A stretch of DNA of 63,750 nt, taken from contig NZ_LKKO01000040.1 in assembly GCF_001455965.1 (NCBI RefSeq), positions 1 through 63,750 on the forward strand. Reading direction: 5' to 3'. The position numbers and the translations under genes are program-made. Under the pieces are notes generated by a model that searched no databases, was not told the origin of the DNA, and worked only from the letters and a program-made list of their open reading frames with translations. Below are positions 43,183-52,086 of this stretch, in pieces (the first letter of the stretch is position 1; each line of letters opens with the position of its first letter). Source of the DNA: Methylobacterium sp. GXS13. Lineage in GTDB: Bacteria; Pseudomonadota; Alphaproteobacteria; Rhizobiales; Beijerinckiaceae.

Positions 43183-44157
43183 ATGGGCCTCCTCGTCGAC
43201 GGCGGCGGGCGCGACCAGTGGTACGACACCGCCTCGACCGGCGGTCGGTTCGAGCGGAAGGCTTCGTCCTTCCGCAACTGGGTGACTGCGGACGGCGCGC
43301 CGGGCCCCTCGGGGGAGGGCGGCTACAAAGCCGAGCCGGGGCGCTACCACCTCTATGTCTCACTGGCCTGCCCCTGGGCGCACCGCACCTTGATCGGTCG
43401 CGTTCTGAAAGGCCTGGAGGAGGCGATCACCGTCTCGGTGGTCGATCCGCATATGGGCTCAGAAGGATGGGTGTTCGGCGACACGCCGGGGGCGACGCCG
43501 GACCCGATCCATCAGGCGAGCCGCCTCTACGACGTCTACCGGGCAGCCGACCCGACCTATACCGGCCGAGTCACGGTGCCGGTTCTGTGGGACCGGCACC
43601 GCGCCACCATCGTGTCGAACGAATCCGCCGACATCCTGCGGATGCTGAACGGCGCCTTCGGGGGGACAGGGCCGGACCTCTACCCGGAGGACCTGCGCGC
43701 CGAGATCGATGCGATCAACGCGCGGGTCTACGACCGGGTGAACAACGGCGTCTACAAAGCCGGCTTCGCCACCGCGCAGGACGCCTACGCGGCCGCGTTC
43801 GAGGCGCTGTTCGCCGAACTCGACGCCCTGGAGGAACGCCTCGATCGCGGTCGCTATCTCTGCGGCGACAGGCTGACCGAAGCCGATATCCGGCTATTTA
43901 CAACGCTGGTGCGGTTCGACGCAGTCTATGTCGGGCACTTCAAGTGCAACCGGCGCCGGATCGCCGATTATCCGAACCTGTCGAACTATCTGCGCGACCT
44001 CTATGCGCTTCCCGGCGTCGCCCCGACCGTGAACCTCACCCACATCAAGCGCCACTATTACGAGAGCCACCCGACCATCAATCCGACCGGGATCGTGCCG
44101 TTGGGACCGGATCTGGACTTCTCCGCTCCGAACGACAGGGCCCTCCGCTTCGGCTAG
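43183..44157 (+). CDS. glutathionyl-hydroquinone reductase (Xi-class GST, YqjG-like)
   Basis: A 324-residue glutathione transferase. Catalytic cysteine C63 in LYVSLACPWAHRTLI is the Cys-Pro-Trp-Ala motif of Xi-class enzymes, which use the cysteine to strip glutathione from glutathionyl-hydroquinones. ESADILRMLN is the glutathione gamma-Glu site and the C-terminal all-helical domain carries KCNRRRIADYPNLSNYLRDL typical of YqjG/ECM4. Role: quinone detoxification in the cytoplasm. A longer start (TTG) adds only six residues; ATG is preferred. Confidence 0.93.
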   Translation: MGLLVDGGGRDQWYDTASTGGRFERKASSFRNWVTADGAPGPSGEGGYKAEPGRYHLYVSLACPWAHRTLIGRVLKGLEEAITVSVVDPHMGSEGWVFGDTPGATPDPIHQASRLYDVYRAADPTYTGRVTVPVLWDRHRATIVSNESADILRMLNGAFGGTGPDLYPEDLRAEIDAINARVYDRVNNGVYKAGFATAQDAYAAAFEALFAELDALEERLDRGRYLCGDRLTEADIRLFTTLVRFDAVYVGHFKCNRRRIADYPNLSNYLRDLYALPGVAPTVNLTHIKRHYYESHPTINPTGIVPLGPDLDFSAPNDRALRFG

Positions 44158-44248
44158 CGCTCGAGGTCCCAGACGAAAAGGCGCGCCCGGCTCGACAGGA
44201 AGCCGCCCGAGCCTAGTTCGACGGCAAACGGAGGAGACCCGGCCCATC

Positions 44249-44716
44249 ATGACCATACGCCTGCGCCTTGCGCTGCTCTGCACCCTTCTCAGCCTGCCGA
44301 GCGCGGCGCAGGCCCAGGCGGCGCTCAAGCTGGAGGGGACCTGCGAGAAACTGGTCGTCGATGGACGCGATCTCAGCGCCTCCTGCAGCAACGTGCTGGT
44401 CAACGCGGTGAGTCGCAACCGCACCAGCTTCGACTTCAGCGCCGCGGACGGCCAGGCGCTGAGCTTCAGCGGCAACGGTGCCCAGCAGGAGGCCACCGAG
44501 GAGACCGATCCGCTGCAGCCGATCAACCTCGTGATGGTCGGCAAGGATGGCGCCCCGACCCTGGCGATCGGAGCCTGTCGGTTCTCCACGCCGGAGCCGG
44601 GCCGCACTGCGATTACCTGCGAGGCGAGCACTTCGGACGGCCATGCCTATGCAGGGACTTTCGTCACCGCCGCGAAGGCTGCGGAGAAGGCAGTTCCTGG
44701 GACTCAGGCTCGCTGA
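44249..44716 (+). CDS. exported protein of unknown function
   Basis: A 155-residue secreted protein with a clear signal peptide (residues 1-23, LLCTLLSLPSAAQA) and four cysteines in the mature part, likely in two disulfides (CEKLVV, SCSNVLV, GACRF, ITCEAS). No family recognised. It stands alone between the hydroquinone reductase and thioredoxin genes, and its promoter would lie in the 91 bases upstream. Confidence 0.7.
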   Translation: MTIRLRLALLCTLLSLPSAAQAQAALKLEGTCEKLVVDGRDLSASCSNVLVNAVSRNRTSFDFSAADGQALSFSGNGAQQEATEETDPLQPINLVMVGKDGAPTLAIGACRFSTPEPGRTAITCEASTSDGHAYAGTFVTAAKAAEKAVPGTQAR

Positions 44717-44788
44717 GTTTGGGCTGGTCAGAGCGCGTCCGAAGCCCCATCTAAGGCGCTCCACGAAAAAAGTTCCGAAGCCAGGCCA

Positions 44789-45703
44789 ATGCTGAATGAC
44801 ACCCTCGCCGGCGGCGCTGCCCCGGCCGGCGATACCGCTGCCCTGATCAAGGATACGACGACCGCAGGCTTCCGGCAGGATGTCATCGCCGAGTCGATGC
44901 ATCGGCCTGTCCTGGTCGATTTCTGGGCACCGTGGTGCGGCCCCTGCAAGCAGCTCCCGCCGGTCCTGGAGAAGGTGGTCAAGGCGGCCAAGGGCGCAGT
45001 TGCCCTGGTCAAGATGAACATCGACGATCATCCCTCGATCGCCGGCCAGCTCGGCATCCAGTCGATCCCCGCCGTGATCGTCTTCCAGAAGGGCCAGCCC
45101 GTCGACGGCTTCATGGGCGCGGTGCCCGAGAGCCAGATCAAGGAGTTGATCGACCGCGTCGCCGGTCCGGCGCAAGACCCGGTCGAGCTGGCGCTGGCCG
45201 ACGCCGCCGCCCTGATTGAGGAGGGCGACCTCGCCGGCGCCTCCGAGATCTACGCGGCCGTGCTGGAACAGCAGCCCGACAACGTGACGGCGCTCGCCGG
45301 CCTGGCGAAAATGCAGCTCGACGCCGGCGAGATCGAGAACGCCAAACGTGTGCTGGCGATGGTCCCGGAGGCGAAGGCCGCCGATCCGGCGCTCGCCGGC
45401 ATCCGCGCTGCCCTCGAACTCGCCGAGCAGGCGGCCTCGCTGGGCGATCTTGCGGGTTTCCAGCGGGAGATTGAAGCCAACCCGGACGCGCATCAGGCGC
45501 GGTTCGACCTCGCCCTGGGCCTCGCCGCCGCGGGCGAGCGGGGTCAGGCAGTCGATCACCTGATCGAGCTGCGCAAGCGCGACAAGGACTGGAACGAGGA
45601 CGCCGCGCGCAAGCAGCTGCTGCAGTTCTTCGAGGCCTGGGGCGTGATGGATCCCGATACGATCCGGGGACGGCGCAAGCTCTCGGCAATCCTGTTTTCG
45701 TGA
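44789..45703 (+). CDS. cnoX: thioredoxin-TPR chaperedoxin (CnoX/YbbN-like)
   Basis: A 304-residue protein: thioredoxin domain at about 20-130 with the active site WCGPC at 49-53, then tetratricopeptide repeats from about 140 to the end (AALIEEGDLAGASEIYAAVL, DNVTALAGLAKMQLDAGEIE). CnoX holds unfolded proteins during hypochlorous or heat stress and passes them to GroEL. E. coli CnoX lacks the second active-site cysteine; here both are intact, as in Caulobacter, so it may also reduce disulfides. First gene of a same-strand run with LON-domain and Trm112 genes. Confidence 0.88.
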   Translation: MLNDTLAGGAAPAGDTAALIKDTTTAGFRQDVIAESMHRPVLVDFWAPWCGPCKQLPPVLEKVVKAAKGAVALVKMNIDDHPSIAGQLGIQSIPAVIVFQKGQPVDGFMGAVPESQIKELIDRVAGPAQDPVELALADAAALIEEGDLAGASEIYAAVLEQQPDNVTALAGLAKMQLDAGEIENAKRVLAMVPEAKAADPALAGIRAALELAEQAASLGDLAGFQREIEANPDAHQARFDLALGLAAAGERGQAVDHLIELRKRDKDWNEDAARKQLLQFFEAWGVMDPDTIRGRRKLSAILFS

Positions 45704-45776
45704 CGCGTCGACTCGCACTGGGACGGATCGTCCGCCCCAGCTTTCGGTCCGGCTTCGGGTCCATCGGGGAAGCGCC

Positions 45777-46442
45777 ATGAGCACCCACGCGAGCTACAAG
45801 GGCCCGGCGGATTGCCCCGCCGTCATCCCGGTCTTTCCGCTGCCCGGCGCACTGCTGCTGCCGCGCGGTCAGATGCCCCTCAACATCTTCGAGCCGCGCT
45901 ACCTGTCGATGATCGACGACGCGATGCGCACGGACCGGATCATCGGGATGATCCAGCCCGATCCCGAAGGCTCGGGCGCGGCCAATCCGAAGCTCTTCCG
46001 GGTCGGTTGCGCCGGACGGATCACGCAATATGCCGAGACCGGTGACGGCCGATACTTGGTCTCGCTGACCGGCATCAGCCGGTTCCGGCTGGAGAGCGAA
46101 TTGGCCTCAACCAGTACCTACCGCCGTTGTCACGTCTCCTACGACGACTTCGCGGTGGACTTCGAGCCACGGGCGGGCGAGGAACAGGTCGACCGCGACG
46201 GCGTCCTCAAGGCGCTGCGCGACTTCGTGGACTCGAACGACCTGAAGGTGGACTGGGCCGGGATCGACGAGGCGCCTGACGAGGCACTGGTCAACGCCCT
46301 CTGCATGATGAGCCCGTTCGGCGTCCGCGAGAAGCAGGCGATGCTGGAGGCCCCCGACCTCAAGACCCGGGCGGAGATCCTGATCGCGGTCACGCAGATG
46401 GAACTGGTTCGCGGCTCCGGCCCCGAGCCGACGATGCAATAG
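45777..46442 (+). CDS. LON-peptidase N-terminal substrate-binding domain protein
   Basis: A 221-residue protein consisting only of the LON N-terminal domain: IPVFPLPGALLLPRGQMPLN IFEPRYLSMIDDAM, GMIQPD, GCAGRITQYAETGDGRYLVS LTGISRFRL. It lacks the ATPase and protease domains of Lon and presumably recognises protein substrates or partners. 73 bases after cnoX and 12 bases before the Trm112-like gene; this three-gene order is common in alphaproteobacteria. Confidence 0.9.
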   Translation: MSTHASYKGPADCPAVIPVFPLPGALLLPRGQMPLNIFEPRYLSMIDDAMRTDRIIGMIQPDPEGSGAANPKLFRVGCAGRITQYAETGDGRYLVSLTGISRFRLESELASTSTYRRCHVSYDDFAVDFEPRAGEEQVDRDGVLKALRDFVDSNDLKVDWAGIDEAPDEALVNALCMMSPFGVREKQAMLEAPDLKTRAEILIAVTQMELVRGSGPEPTMQ

Positions 46443-46454
46443 GCTGCACGACCA

Positions 46455-46661
46455 ATGACCAACGCTCTCACAACCGCCGTCGAGGCGACGCGCGTAGACC
46501 CCAAGCTCCTGGAAATCCTGGTCTGCCCGCTGACCAAGGGCACGCTGGAATACGATTCCGCCCGCCAGGAGCTGATCAGCCGTTCCGCCAAGCTCGCCTA
46601 CCCGATCCGCGACGGCATCCCGATCATGCTGCCGGAAGAGGCACGCCCGCTGACGGATTGA
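46455..46661 (+). CDS. Trm112 family (YcaR-like) small protein
   Basis: A 68-residue protein: [48 protein letters not shown] is the Trm112/YcaR signature. In eukaryotes and archaea Trm112 activates methyltransferases; the bacterial role is not settled. Only the first of the usual paired zinc cysteines (C29) is present. End of the cnoX run; an inverted repeat follows. Confidence 0.9.
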   Translation: MTNALTTAVEATRVDPKLLEILVCPLTKGTLEYDSARQELISRSAKLAYPIRDGIPIMLPEEARPLTD

Positions 46662-46696
46662 GGGCCGCAAAAAGCCCGATCCAACGATGGCGCGCG

Positions 46697-46893
46697 TCTC
46701 CCTCCCCCCCTCTGCAGGGGAGGGTGGCCCCCGAAGGGGGTCGGGAGAGGGGAGCGACGGTGCGGAACAGAACGTCGCCCGTTATGCTGGTCGCGCCCCA
46801 TCCTGAACCCGGGTTCCCCTCTTGCGGGACTTCGTCCCGGCCCGACCCGGCCTGACGACCGGCCCACCCTCCCCCGCAGAGGGGGGAGGAAGA
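46697..46893. repeat. long-arm inverted repeat in a 500-base gene-free stretch
   Basis: Arms 46697-46729 and 46861-46893 (about 33 bases each: CTCCCTCCCCCC and CAGGGGAGGGTGGCC pairing with GGCCCACCCTCCC and GCAGAGGGGGGAGG) are nearly complementary around a 131-base centre. The centre also has its own GGGGGTCGGGAGAGGGG stretch. I believe this is a dispersed intergenic element of such genomes. The gap 46662-47166 holds no other feature I can support. Confidence 0.7.
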
Positions 46894-47166
46894 GGCGCAT
46901 GTGCTGCGCCCCTGTACCCATTCATCGAAGATCCAAACACGAACTTCGAACGGACACCCGCCCGCTCCGCGAATACTGCCAAGCAATCGCAAAACGCAGC
47001 GTGGCTATTCCCGTCCCATCCGCCCGCAGATCCTGATCTCACCTCAGAAACCACGCGGTCATACTCTCGCCGCTTCTCGCATTCAGCATCGAGTCATCCT
47101 CCATCGACGAGTGTGACCCAGCGCGCCATGACGGGCGGCGCGTGCTTTGCTGAAAGAAAGTCCTGC

Positions 47167-47556
47167 ATGATCAAGCTGGTCGCCGCCACAGCTCTCGCCG
47201 CCGGCCTGTCCTCCATGGTCTCCCTCCCGGCCCAGGCTGAGCCGGGGGCGAACAACGGGACATGGTCGGTGGAGTTGGTGACGGAAAGCGGCCTGTGCAG
47301 CGCCCGCTATTCTTACGCGCTGGCGATCCGTGAAGGTCAGGTGCAGCTCGTCTCGGGCGCCGCGGGCGCGCGGGTGAGCGGCCATGTCGGCGCTGACGGG
47401 AGCGTCGGGCTCGCCGTCACCAATGGGACGGCGAGCGGCACCGGGACCGGCCGGCTTCAGGCCGGGACCGGCTCGCGCACCTGGAAGGTCGCGTCCCTGT
47501 GCTCCGGCCGCTGGACCGCGCGGCGCCGGGATGACCGTACCGCGCAGGCTGACTGA
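47167..47556 (+). CDS. secreted protein of unknown function
   Basis: A 129-residue exported protein with a signal peptide (1-24, LVAATALAAGLSSMVSLPAQA). The mature part begins GTWSVELVTESGLCSARYSY and is Gly/Ser/Thr-rich beta structure with a cysteine pair (GLC, SLCSGRW). Such short proteins are common and uncharacterised in Methylobacterium-like genomes. A longer frame upstream is noncoding; the ATG at 47167 directly precedes the signal peptide. Confidence 0.75.
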   Translation: MIKLVAATALAAGLSSMVSLPAQAEPGANNGTWSVELVTESGLCSARYSYALAIREGQVQLVSGAAGARVSGHVGADGSVGLAVTNGTASGTGTGRLQAGTGSRTWKVASLCSGRWTARRRDDRTAQAD

Positions 47557-47562
47557 TCGCGC

Positions 47563-47925
47563 TCAGGCGGCCCCGGCGAGCCAGGTCCGCGCCTCGGCGA
47601 GACGCGCGCGCTCGAACACCTTGATCTGTGTGGGCGAGACGAAGTTGAAGGTCTCGGCCAACGCCTTCAGCCAGGGTGCATCCGTCACCAGGGCGACATG
47701 GCTGACGCTCTTCATCATCGAAATCCCGAAGCGCGGGTCCTTGAAGAAGGCCGCCGGCTCCATGCCTTCGAAAGCGCGGATATCCTCGAGCAACTTGAGT
47801 TTGCCGCCCTTGTCGAGATCCGCCTTCATGGCGTTCATCGCGGTGTTCATCTCCTCGTCGGAGATCTTGCCGTCGACCACGATCTCGGCGACGTTCGAAT
47901 CCGGCGTCTTGGTATAGGTCAGCAC
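47563..47925 (-). CDS. SpoIIAA-like (STAS-fold) protein
   Basis: A 120-residue protein of the SpoIIAA-like group: VAEIVVDGKISDEEMNTAMN AMK, KLKLLEDIRAFEGMEPAAFF KDPRFGI, HVALVTDAPWLKAL. The fold is STAS-like but the anti-anti-sigma phosphorylation serine is not present, so signalling by phosphorylation is unlikely. The GTG at 47925 has GGAGGA seven bases upstream. Role unknown. Single gene between priA and a secreted-protein gene. Confidence 0.85.
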   Translation of the reverse strand: MLTYTKTPDSNVAEIVVDGKISDEEMNTAMNAMKADLDKGGKLKLLEDIRAFEGMEPAAFFKDPRFGISMMKSVSHVALVTDAPWLKALAETFNFVSPTQIKVFERARLAEARTWLAGAA

Positions 47926-48002
47926 TGATCGCTCCTCCGGGAACCGCACGCGTCCCGCCTCCGGCATCCGGAAGCGGGTCCGCCGCCCGTGTCCGCAGTG
48001 TC

Positions 48003-50189
48003 TTACAAAAAGCTCTGCGGGTCGACATCGATCGCGACCTTGACGTTGCCGCGCACCTTCGGCCCGCGGGCAATCCAGGCCCGTAAATAGGTCTGCATGT
48101 CGATGTTGCGCTCGGTCTTCACCAAGAGCCGGAACCGGTAGCGGCCCCGGACCAGGGCGACGGGCGCCTCGGCCGGCCCGAGCACCATCACGCCCTCGGG
48201 CGGGTCGGCGGCGCGGGCGAGTGCCTGGCCATGGGCCTCCGCGACCTCCCGCTCGGCGGCCGAGACGATCAGTGCGGCAAGCCGCCCGAACGGCGGCAGG
48301 CCCGCCGCCTCCCGAGCCTGGATCTCCTCTTGGTAGAAGCGCTCGGCATCCCCGGACAGCAGCGAGGCGATCACCGGGTGCTCGGGTTGGTAGGTCTGGA
48401 CCAGCGCCCGCCCGGGCTTGTCGCCGCGCCCAGCCCGGCCGGTGACCTGCTGGAGCAGCTGGAAGGTGCGTTCGGCCGCCCGGGGATCGCCCGAGGTCAG
48501 GCCGATATCGGCGTCCAGCACCCCGACCAGGGTCAAGCCCGGGAAGTTGTGGCCCTTGGCCACCAGCTGCGTGCCGATCACGAGATCGCACTCGCCGGCC
48601 GCCACCGCCTCCAGCTCCTGCCGCAGACGGTCGGCGCCACCTGGAAAGTCGCTCGACAGGACGACGATGCGGCGGTCGGGAAACAGCCCGGCGGCCTCCT
48701 CGGCAATCCGCTCGACCCCGGGGCCGCAGGCCGTCAGGTTGTCGAAGGTGCCGCACTCAGTGCAGGCGTCGGGCCGCCGCTCGGTGTAGCCGCATTGGTG
48801 GCAGACGAGCGCCCGCCGGAACCGGTGCTCCACGAGCCAGGTCGAGCAGTTCTTGCACTGGTACCGGTGCCCGCAGGCCCGGCACAGGGTGAGCGGCGCG
48901 TAGCCCCGGCGGTTGAGGAACAGCAGCGCCTGCTCGCCACGCTCCAGGGTGGCCTTCACGGCGTTGACCAGCGGGGGGCTGAGGAAGCGGCCGCGCTCGG
49001 GCTGGTCCTTGCGCATGTCGATGGCGGCGATGTCGGGCAGACGCCGGCCGCCGAAGCGCTCCGGCAGCAGGACGTGGCGATAGCGGCCCCGCGCGGCGTT
49101 AACCCGGGTCTCGATGGAGGGCGTCGCCGAGGCCAGGACCACCGGGCAGCCCTCCAGGCGTCCGCGCACCACCGCCATGTCGCGGGCGTGGTAATGAACG
49201 CCGTCCTCCTGCTTGTAGGCGGCCTCGTGCTCCTCATCGACCACGATCAGGCCCAGGCGAGCAAACGGTAGGAACAGCGCCGAGCGGGCGCCCACCACCA
49301 CCAGAGCCTCGCCGGCCGCGACGGCTGCCCGCAGGCGCTCCCGCCGCTTACCGCCGATGCCGGAATGCCAGGCCGCGGGCCGGACCCCGAAGCGCTGGGC
49401 GAAGCGCTCGAGGAACTGAGCCGTCAGGGCGATCTCGGGCATCAGGATCAGCGCCTGCCGCCCGGCCCGGATGCAGGCCGCCACGGCCTCGAAATAAACC
49501 TCGGTCTTGCCTGAGCCGGTGACGCCCTCGAGCAGGACCGGCCGGTTGTCGGCCGCCTCGGCCTCGCGATGCTGCCAGGGGAATGCCTCGACCAGTTCGG
49601 TCACCGCTTCGGCCTGGGCCGGCGAGAGCGGCGTCCGCGGAAAGTCGGGGTCGGGCCGCGCCGCCACTGGTTCGGGCTCCACCGCGACAGTCTCCAGGAC
49701 GCCGTCGTCGATCAGGCCGTCCACCACCGAGAGCGAGACCCCGGCTTCCTTGGCGAGCGCGCTCTTGCCGCGCAGTTCGCGGTCCACCGCGACCGCCAGG
49801 ACCTTGGCCCGCGCCGCGGTCGGCCGGGTCGGCTGCTTGTCGGTGAGGCGCACCGCTACCCGGGCGGTCTCGGCGGCGGCGGCCTCGTCGGGCAGGCGCA
49901 GCACCATGGCGAGTGCCGAACCCTTCGGAGCCAGGGTGTAGCGGGCGATCCAGTCGACCAGGCTGCGCAGGGGCTCGGAGAGCGGCGCGTAGGGCAGGCG
50001 GCCGGTGACCGGGCGCAGGTTCGAGCCGCCCGGCGTCTCGGCCAGGCCCCAGACCACGCCCACGATCTCCCGGGGCCCGAGCGGGACCTGCACCACGTCG
50101 CCAACCGCCAGCTCAAGGGTGCCGGGCACGACGTAGCTGTAGGGCGCATCGAGCGCCAGCGGGATCAGGATCTCGGCGACAAAGGGCAT
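48003..50189 (-). CDS. priA: primosomal replication protein N' (PriA helicase)
   Basis: A 728-residue helicase that restarts stalled replication forks. N-terminal DNA-binding half, Walker A GVTGSGKTEVY near 239, DEEH box (IVVDEEHEAAYKQEDGVHYH), helicase motifs GARSALFLPF, ASATPSIET, LLFLNRRGYAPL, and the zinc-binding cluster CRACGHRYQCKNC ... CHQCGYTERR .. CTECG, then GTQLVAKGHNFPGL and QVTGRAGRGD. Length matches PriA. The ATG at 50189 begins the usual VAEILIPLALDAPYSY start; the longer frame is an artefact. Confidence 0.97.
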   Translation of the reverse strand: MPFVAEILIPLALDAPYSYVVPGTLELAVGDVVQVPLGPREIVGVVWGLAETPGGSNLRPVTGRLPYAPLSEPLRSLVDWIARYTLAPKGSALAMVLRLPDEAAAAETARVAVRLTDKQPTRPTAARAKVLAVAVDRELRGKSALAKEAGVSLSVVDGLIDDGVLETVAVEPEPVAARPDPDFPRTPLSPAQAEAVTELVEAFPWQHREAEAADNRPVLLEGVTGSGKTEVYFEAVAACIRAGRQALILMPEIALTAQFLERFAQRFGVRPAAWHSGIGGKRRERLRAAVAAGEALVVVGARSALFLPFARLGLIVVDEEHEAAYKQEDGVHYHARDMAVVRGRLEGCPVVLASATPSIETRVNAARGRYRHVLLPERFGGRRLPDIAAIDMRKDQPERGRFLSPPLVNAVKATLERGEQALLFLNRRGYAPLTLCRACGHRYQCKNCSTWLVEHRFRRALVCHQCGYTERRPDACTECGTFDNLTACGPGVERIAEEAAGLFPDRRIVVLSSDFPGGADRLRQELEAVAAGECDLVIGTQLVAKGHNFPGLTLVGVLDADIGLTSGDPRAAERTFQLLQQVTGRAGRGDKPGRALVQTYQPEHPVIASLLSGDAERFYQEEIQAREAAGLPPFGRLAALIVSAAEREVAEAHGQALARAADPPEGVMVLGPAEAPVALVRGRYRFRLLVKTERNIDMQTYLRAWIARGPKVRGNVKVAIDVDPQSFL

Positions 50190-50254
50190 GCGGGGCGTAT
50201 CGGGCGGGTCCGTTCCGGGTCCGTACCACAGGGCCGGGAAAAGAACCCGCGGCT

Positions 50255-51421
50255 TCACTCGTCGCGTAGGCCCGGCACCAGCGGCAGGGCGGCGAGGCTG
50301 AGCGCCGCCATCGCCCAGAAGGCCGAAGCGCCGAACGCCCCGTAGAGCGCACCGGAGGCCAGGGTCGCGAGCACGCCGGACAGGCCCAGCGCCACGGTGC
50401 CGTAGAGCGCCAGGGCGGTGGCGCGGAGTTCCGGCGGTGTGGCGGCCTCGATCAGGCCGAGGCAGGCGAGATGCAGGAGCGCGAAGCTCAAGCCGTGCAG
50501 GGCCTCCGCGGCAGCGATGAGCGGGACCGCGGTGGTGGAGGCGAGCACCGACCAGCGCAGGGCGCCGGCACAGGCCGCGACCGCGATCCCGGCGGGCAGG
50601 CCGATCCGTGCCAGCAGCGGGGGACCGGCGAGGAGGAAGACCAGCACCTCGGCGGCCACCGATCCGGACCAGAGCAGACTGGCGGTTCCGGCCCCGATTC
50701 CGGCGCCGCGCCACAGGATCATCGCGAAGGCGTCGTGAAGGGAATGGGCGCCGATTACCAGCGAGCCTGCGAAGAGAATGCGACGGAAGCGTGCGAGCCG
50801 GAGCAACCCGTCGACGTTCTGGCCAAGCCATCCGCCGACCTTCGCCGAACCGTCCCGAACCGGAAGGGCCAGGGCCGCGGCGGCTGCCGCGACGAACAAG
50901 CCGCCACCCGCGATCAGGGCGGCGGCCAGGCCGGAGGCGGCGATCAGCCAGCCGGCGGCGGCGGTGGCGGCGATGAAACTGGCCGAGCCGGCGGCCCGGA
51001 CCCAGCCGTACTGGAACACCGTCCCACCCCGGGCGGCGGCGAGCGCCAGTGCGTCGGCGGGGGGCGCCGGCGCCGCGGTTCCGGCGGCGTAGAGCAGCGC
51101 CGGCCCGAGGAGTTGCCAGAACCCGGCACCGGGCAGATGTGCCAGAACCGCGAGACCGGCGAGCGCGACGCTCGCGGCCAGGACCGGGCGGCCGGCACGG
51201 CGCCGGTCGGCGACGGCGCCGGACAGAGGCCCGACCACGATCCGCAGGGCGCCTGCGGCGGCGAGGAGGGTGCCGATCTCACCCGGAGTGAGGCCCCGGG
51301 CCGCCAGGAATCCAGGCAGGATCGGAGACAGGATGCCGTAGGCGCCATAGAGGCTGGCGTACAGGACAAGGAAGCGGGCCAGACCGCCCCGCCACCCCGT
51401 GCAGATCGCGCCCGGATCCAT
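50255..51421 (-). CDS. MFS transporter (HcaT/MFS_1-like)
   Basis: A 388-residue permease with twelve hydrophobic helices. N-terminal LYASLYGAYGILSPILPGFL and the loop GPLSGAVADRRRAGRPVLAA after helix 2 is the MFS signature. The pattern of short loops and the C-terminal LRATALALYGTVALGLSGVL resembles the 3-phenylpropionate/nucleoside-proton-symporter-like group. Substrate unknown. It precedes priA by 65 bases on the same strand. Confidence 0.85.
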   Translation of the reverse strand: MDPGAICTGWRGGLARFLVLYASLYGAYGILSPILPGFLAARGLTPGEIGTLLAAAGALRIVVGPLSGAVADRRRAGRPVLAASVALAGLAVLAHLPGAGFWQLLGPALLYAAGTAAPAPPADALALAAARGGTVFQYGWVRAAGSASFIAATAAAGWLIAASGLAAALIAGGGLFVAAAAAALALPVRDGSAKVGGWLGQNVDGLLRLARFRRILFAGSLVIGAHSLHDAFAMILWRGAGIGAGTASLLWSGSVAAEVLVFLLAGPPLLARIGLPAGIAVAACAGALRWSVLASTTAVPLIAAAEALHGLSFALLHLACLGLIEAATPPELRATALALYGTVALGLSGVLATLASGALYGAFGASAFWAMAALSLAALPLVPGLRDE

Positions 51422-51679
51422 CGGGGCGCCGGGTCAGGATGCCGGCGGGGGGCAGGGGGGCATGCGGGTCCGGTCGGTCGGGCTACGAAAAGATAGCCCA
51501 GACAAGCGTATTCGGAGTGCCGACGCAAATCACGCGGGCGGCTGGACTATAGATCCGGCCACTGTCCCAAAAACTTCAGGATGAAGGCACGGGCGGGACA
51601 AGCATCGCGCCGGCCACGTCACAGCGTTGGGCCGAGCGACGCGATCCGGTCCCCCGCGCCATCCCGGCGCGCCCCCCCC

Positions 51680-51937
51680 TCACGAATGCCGGCGAACCGC
51701 GTAGCGGTAACGGCGGCCGTGCTCGTCCAAGAGTTCGCTGTCGGAGCCCTCCTGCCAGACGACCTCGTCCTTCGGCCCCTTGGCATTGGTCAGGGTCGCG
51801 CCTCGGACGATGTCGAGGCTGAGGCCGAAGCCGTAATTGGTGGCGGTGGCGTCGGTGATCGCGGCCGAAATGTCGGCCCCGTCGGGCAAGCAGGCAAACA
51901 GGACGCCGTCGGCGATGGCCAGGGTGTAGGTTTGCAC
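51680..51937 (-). CDS. small hypothetical protein
   Basis: An 85-residue acidic protein (QTYTLAIADGVLFACLPDGA ... RRYRYAVRRHS) with no motif recognised. It has typical third-position GC bias, and GGAG lies about nine bases before its ATG. Isolated between the MFS gene and an esterase gene. Confidence 0.5.
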   Translation of the reverse strand: MQTYTLAIADGVLFACLPDGADISAAITDATATNYGFGLSLDIVRGATLTNAKGPKDEVVWQEGSDSELLDEHGRRYRYAVRRHS

Positions 51938-52086
51938 GGAGGGCTCCGGAGATCGAGGCGAGGGGGGCCGGCACGTGAGCCCCCCAAGCTAGGAGACCCT
52001 TTCGGGATGTGAAGCGCGTTTTTAGGAATGCGGCATTGCAACATAGGGAGAGGCCGCGCCTTCACAAGGTGCCGAGCCCCGGCGTC

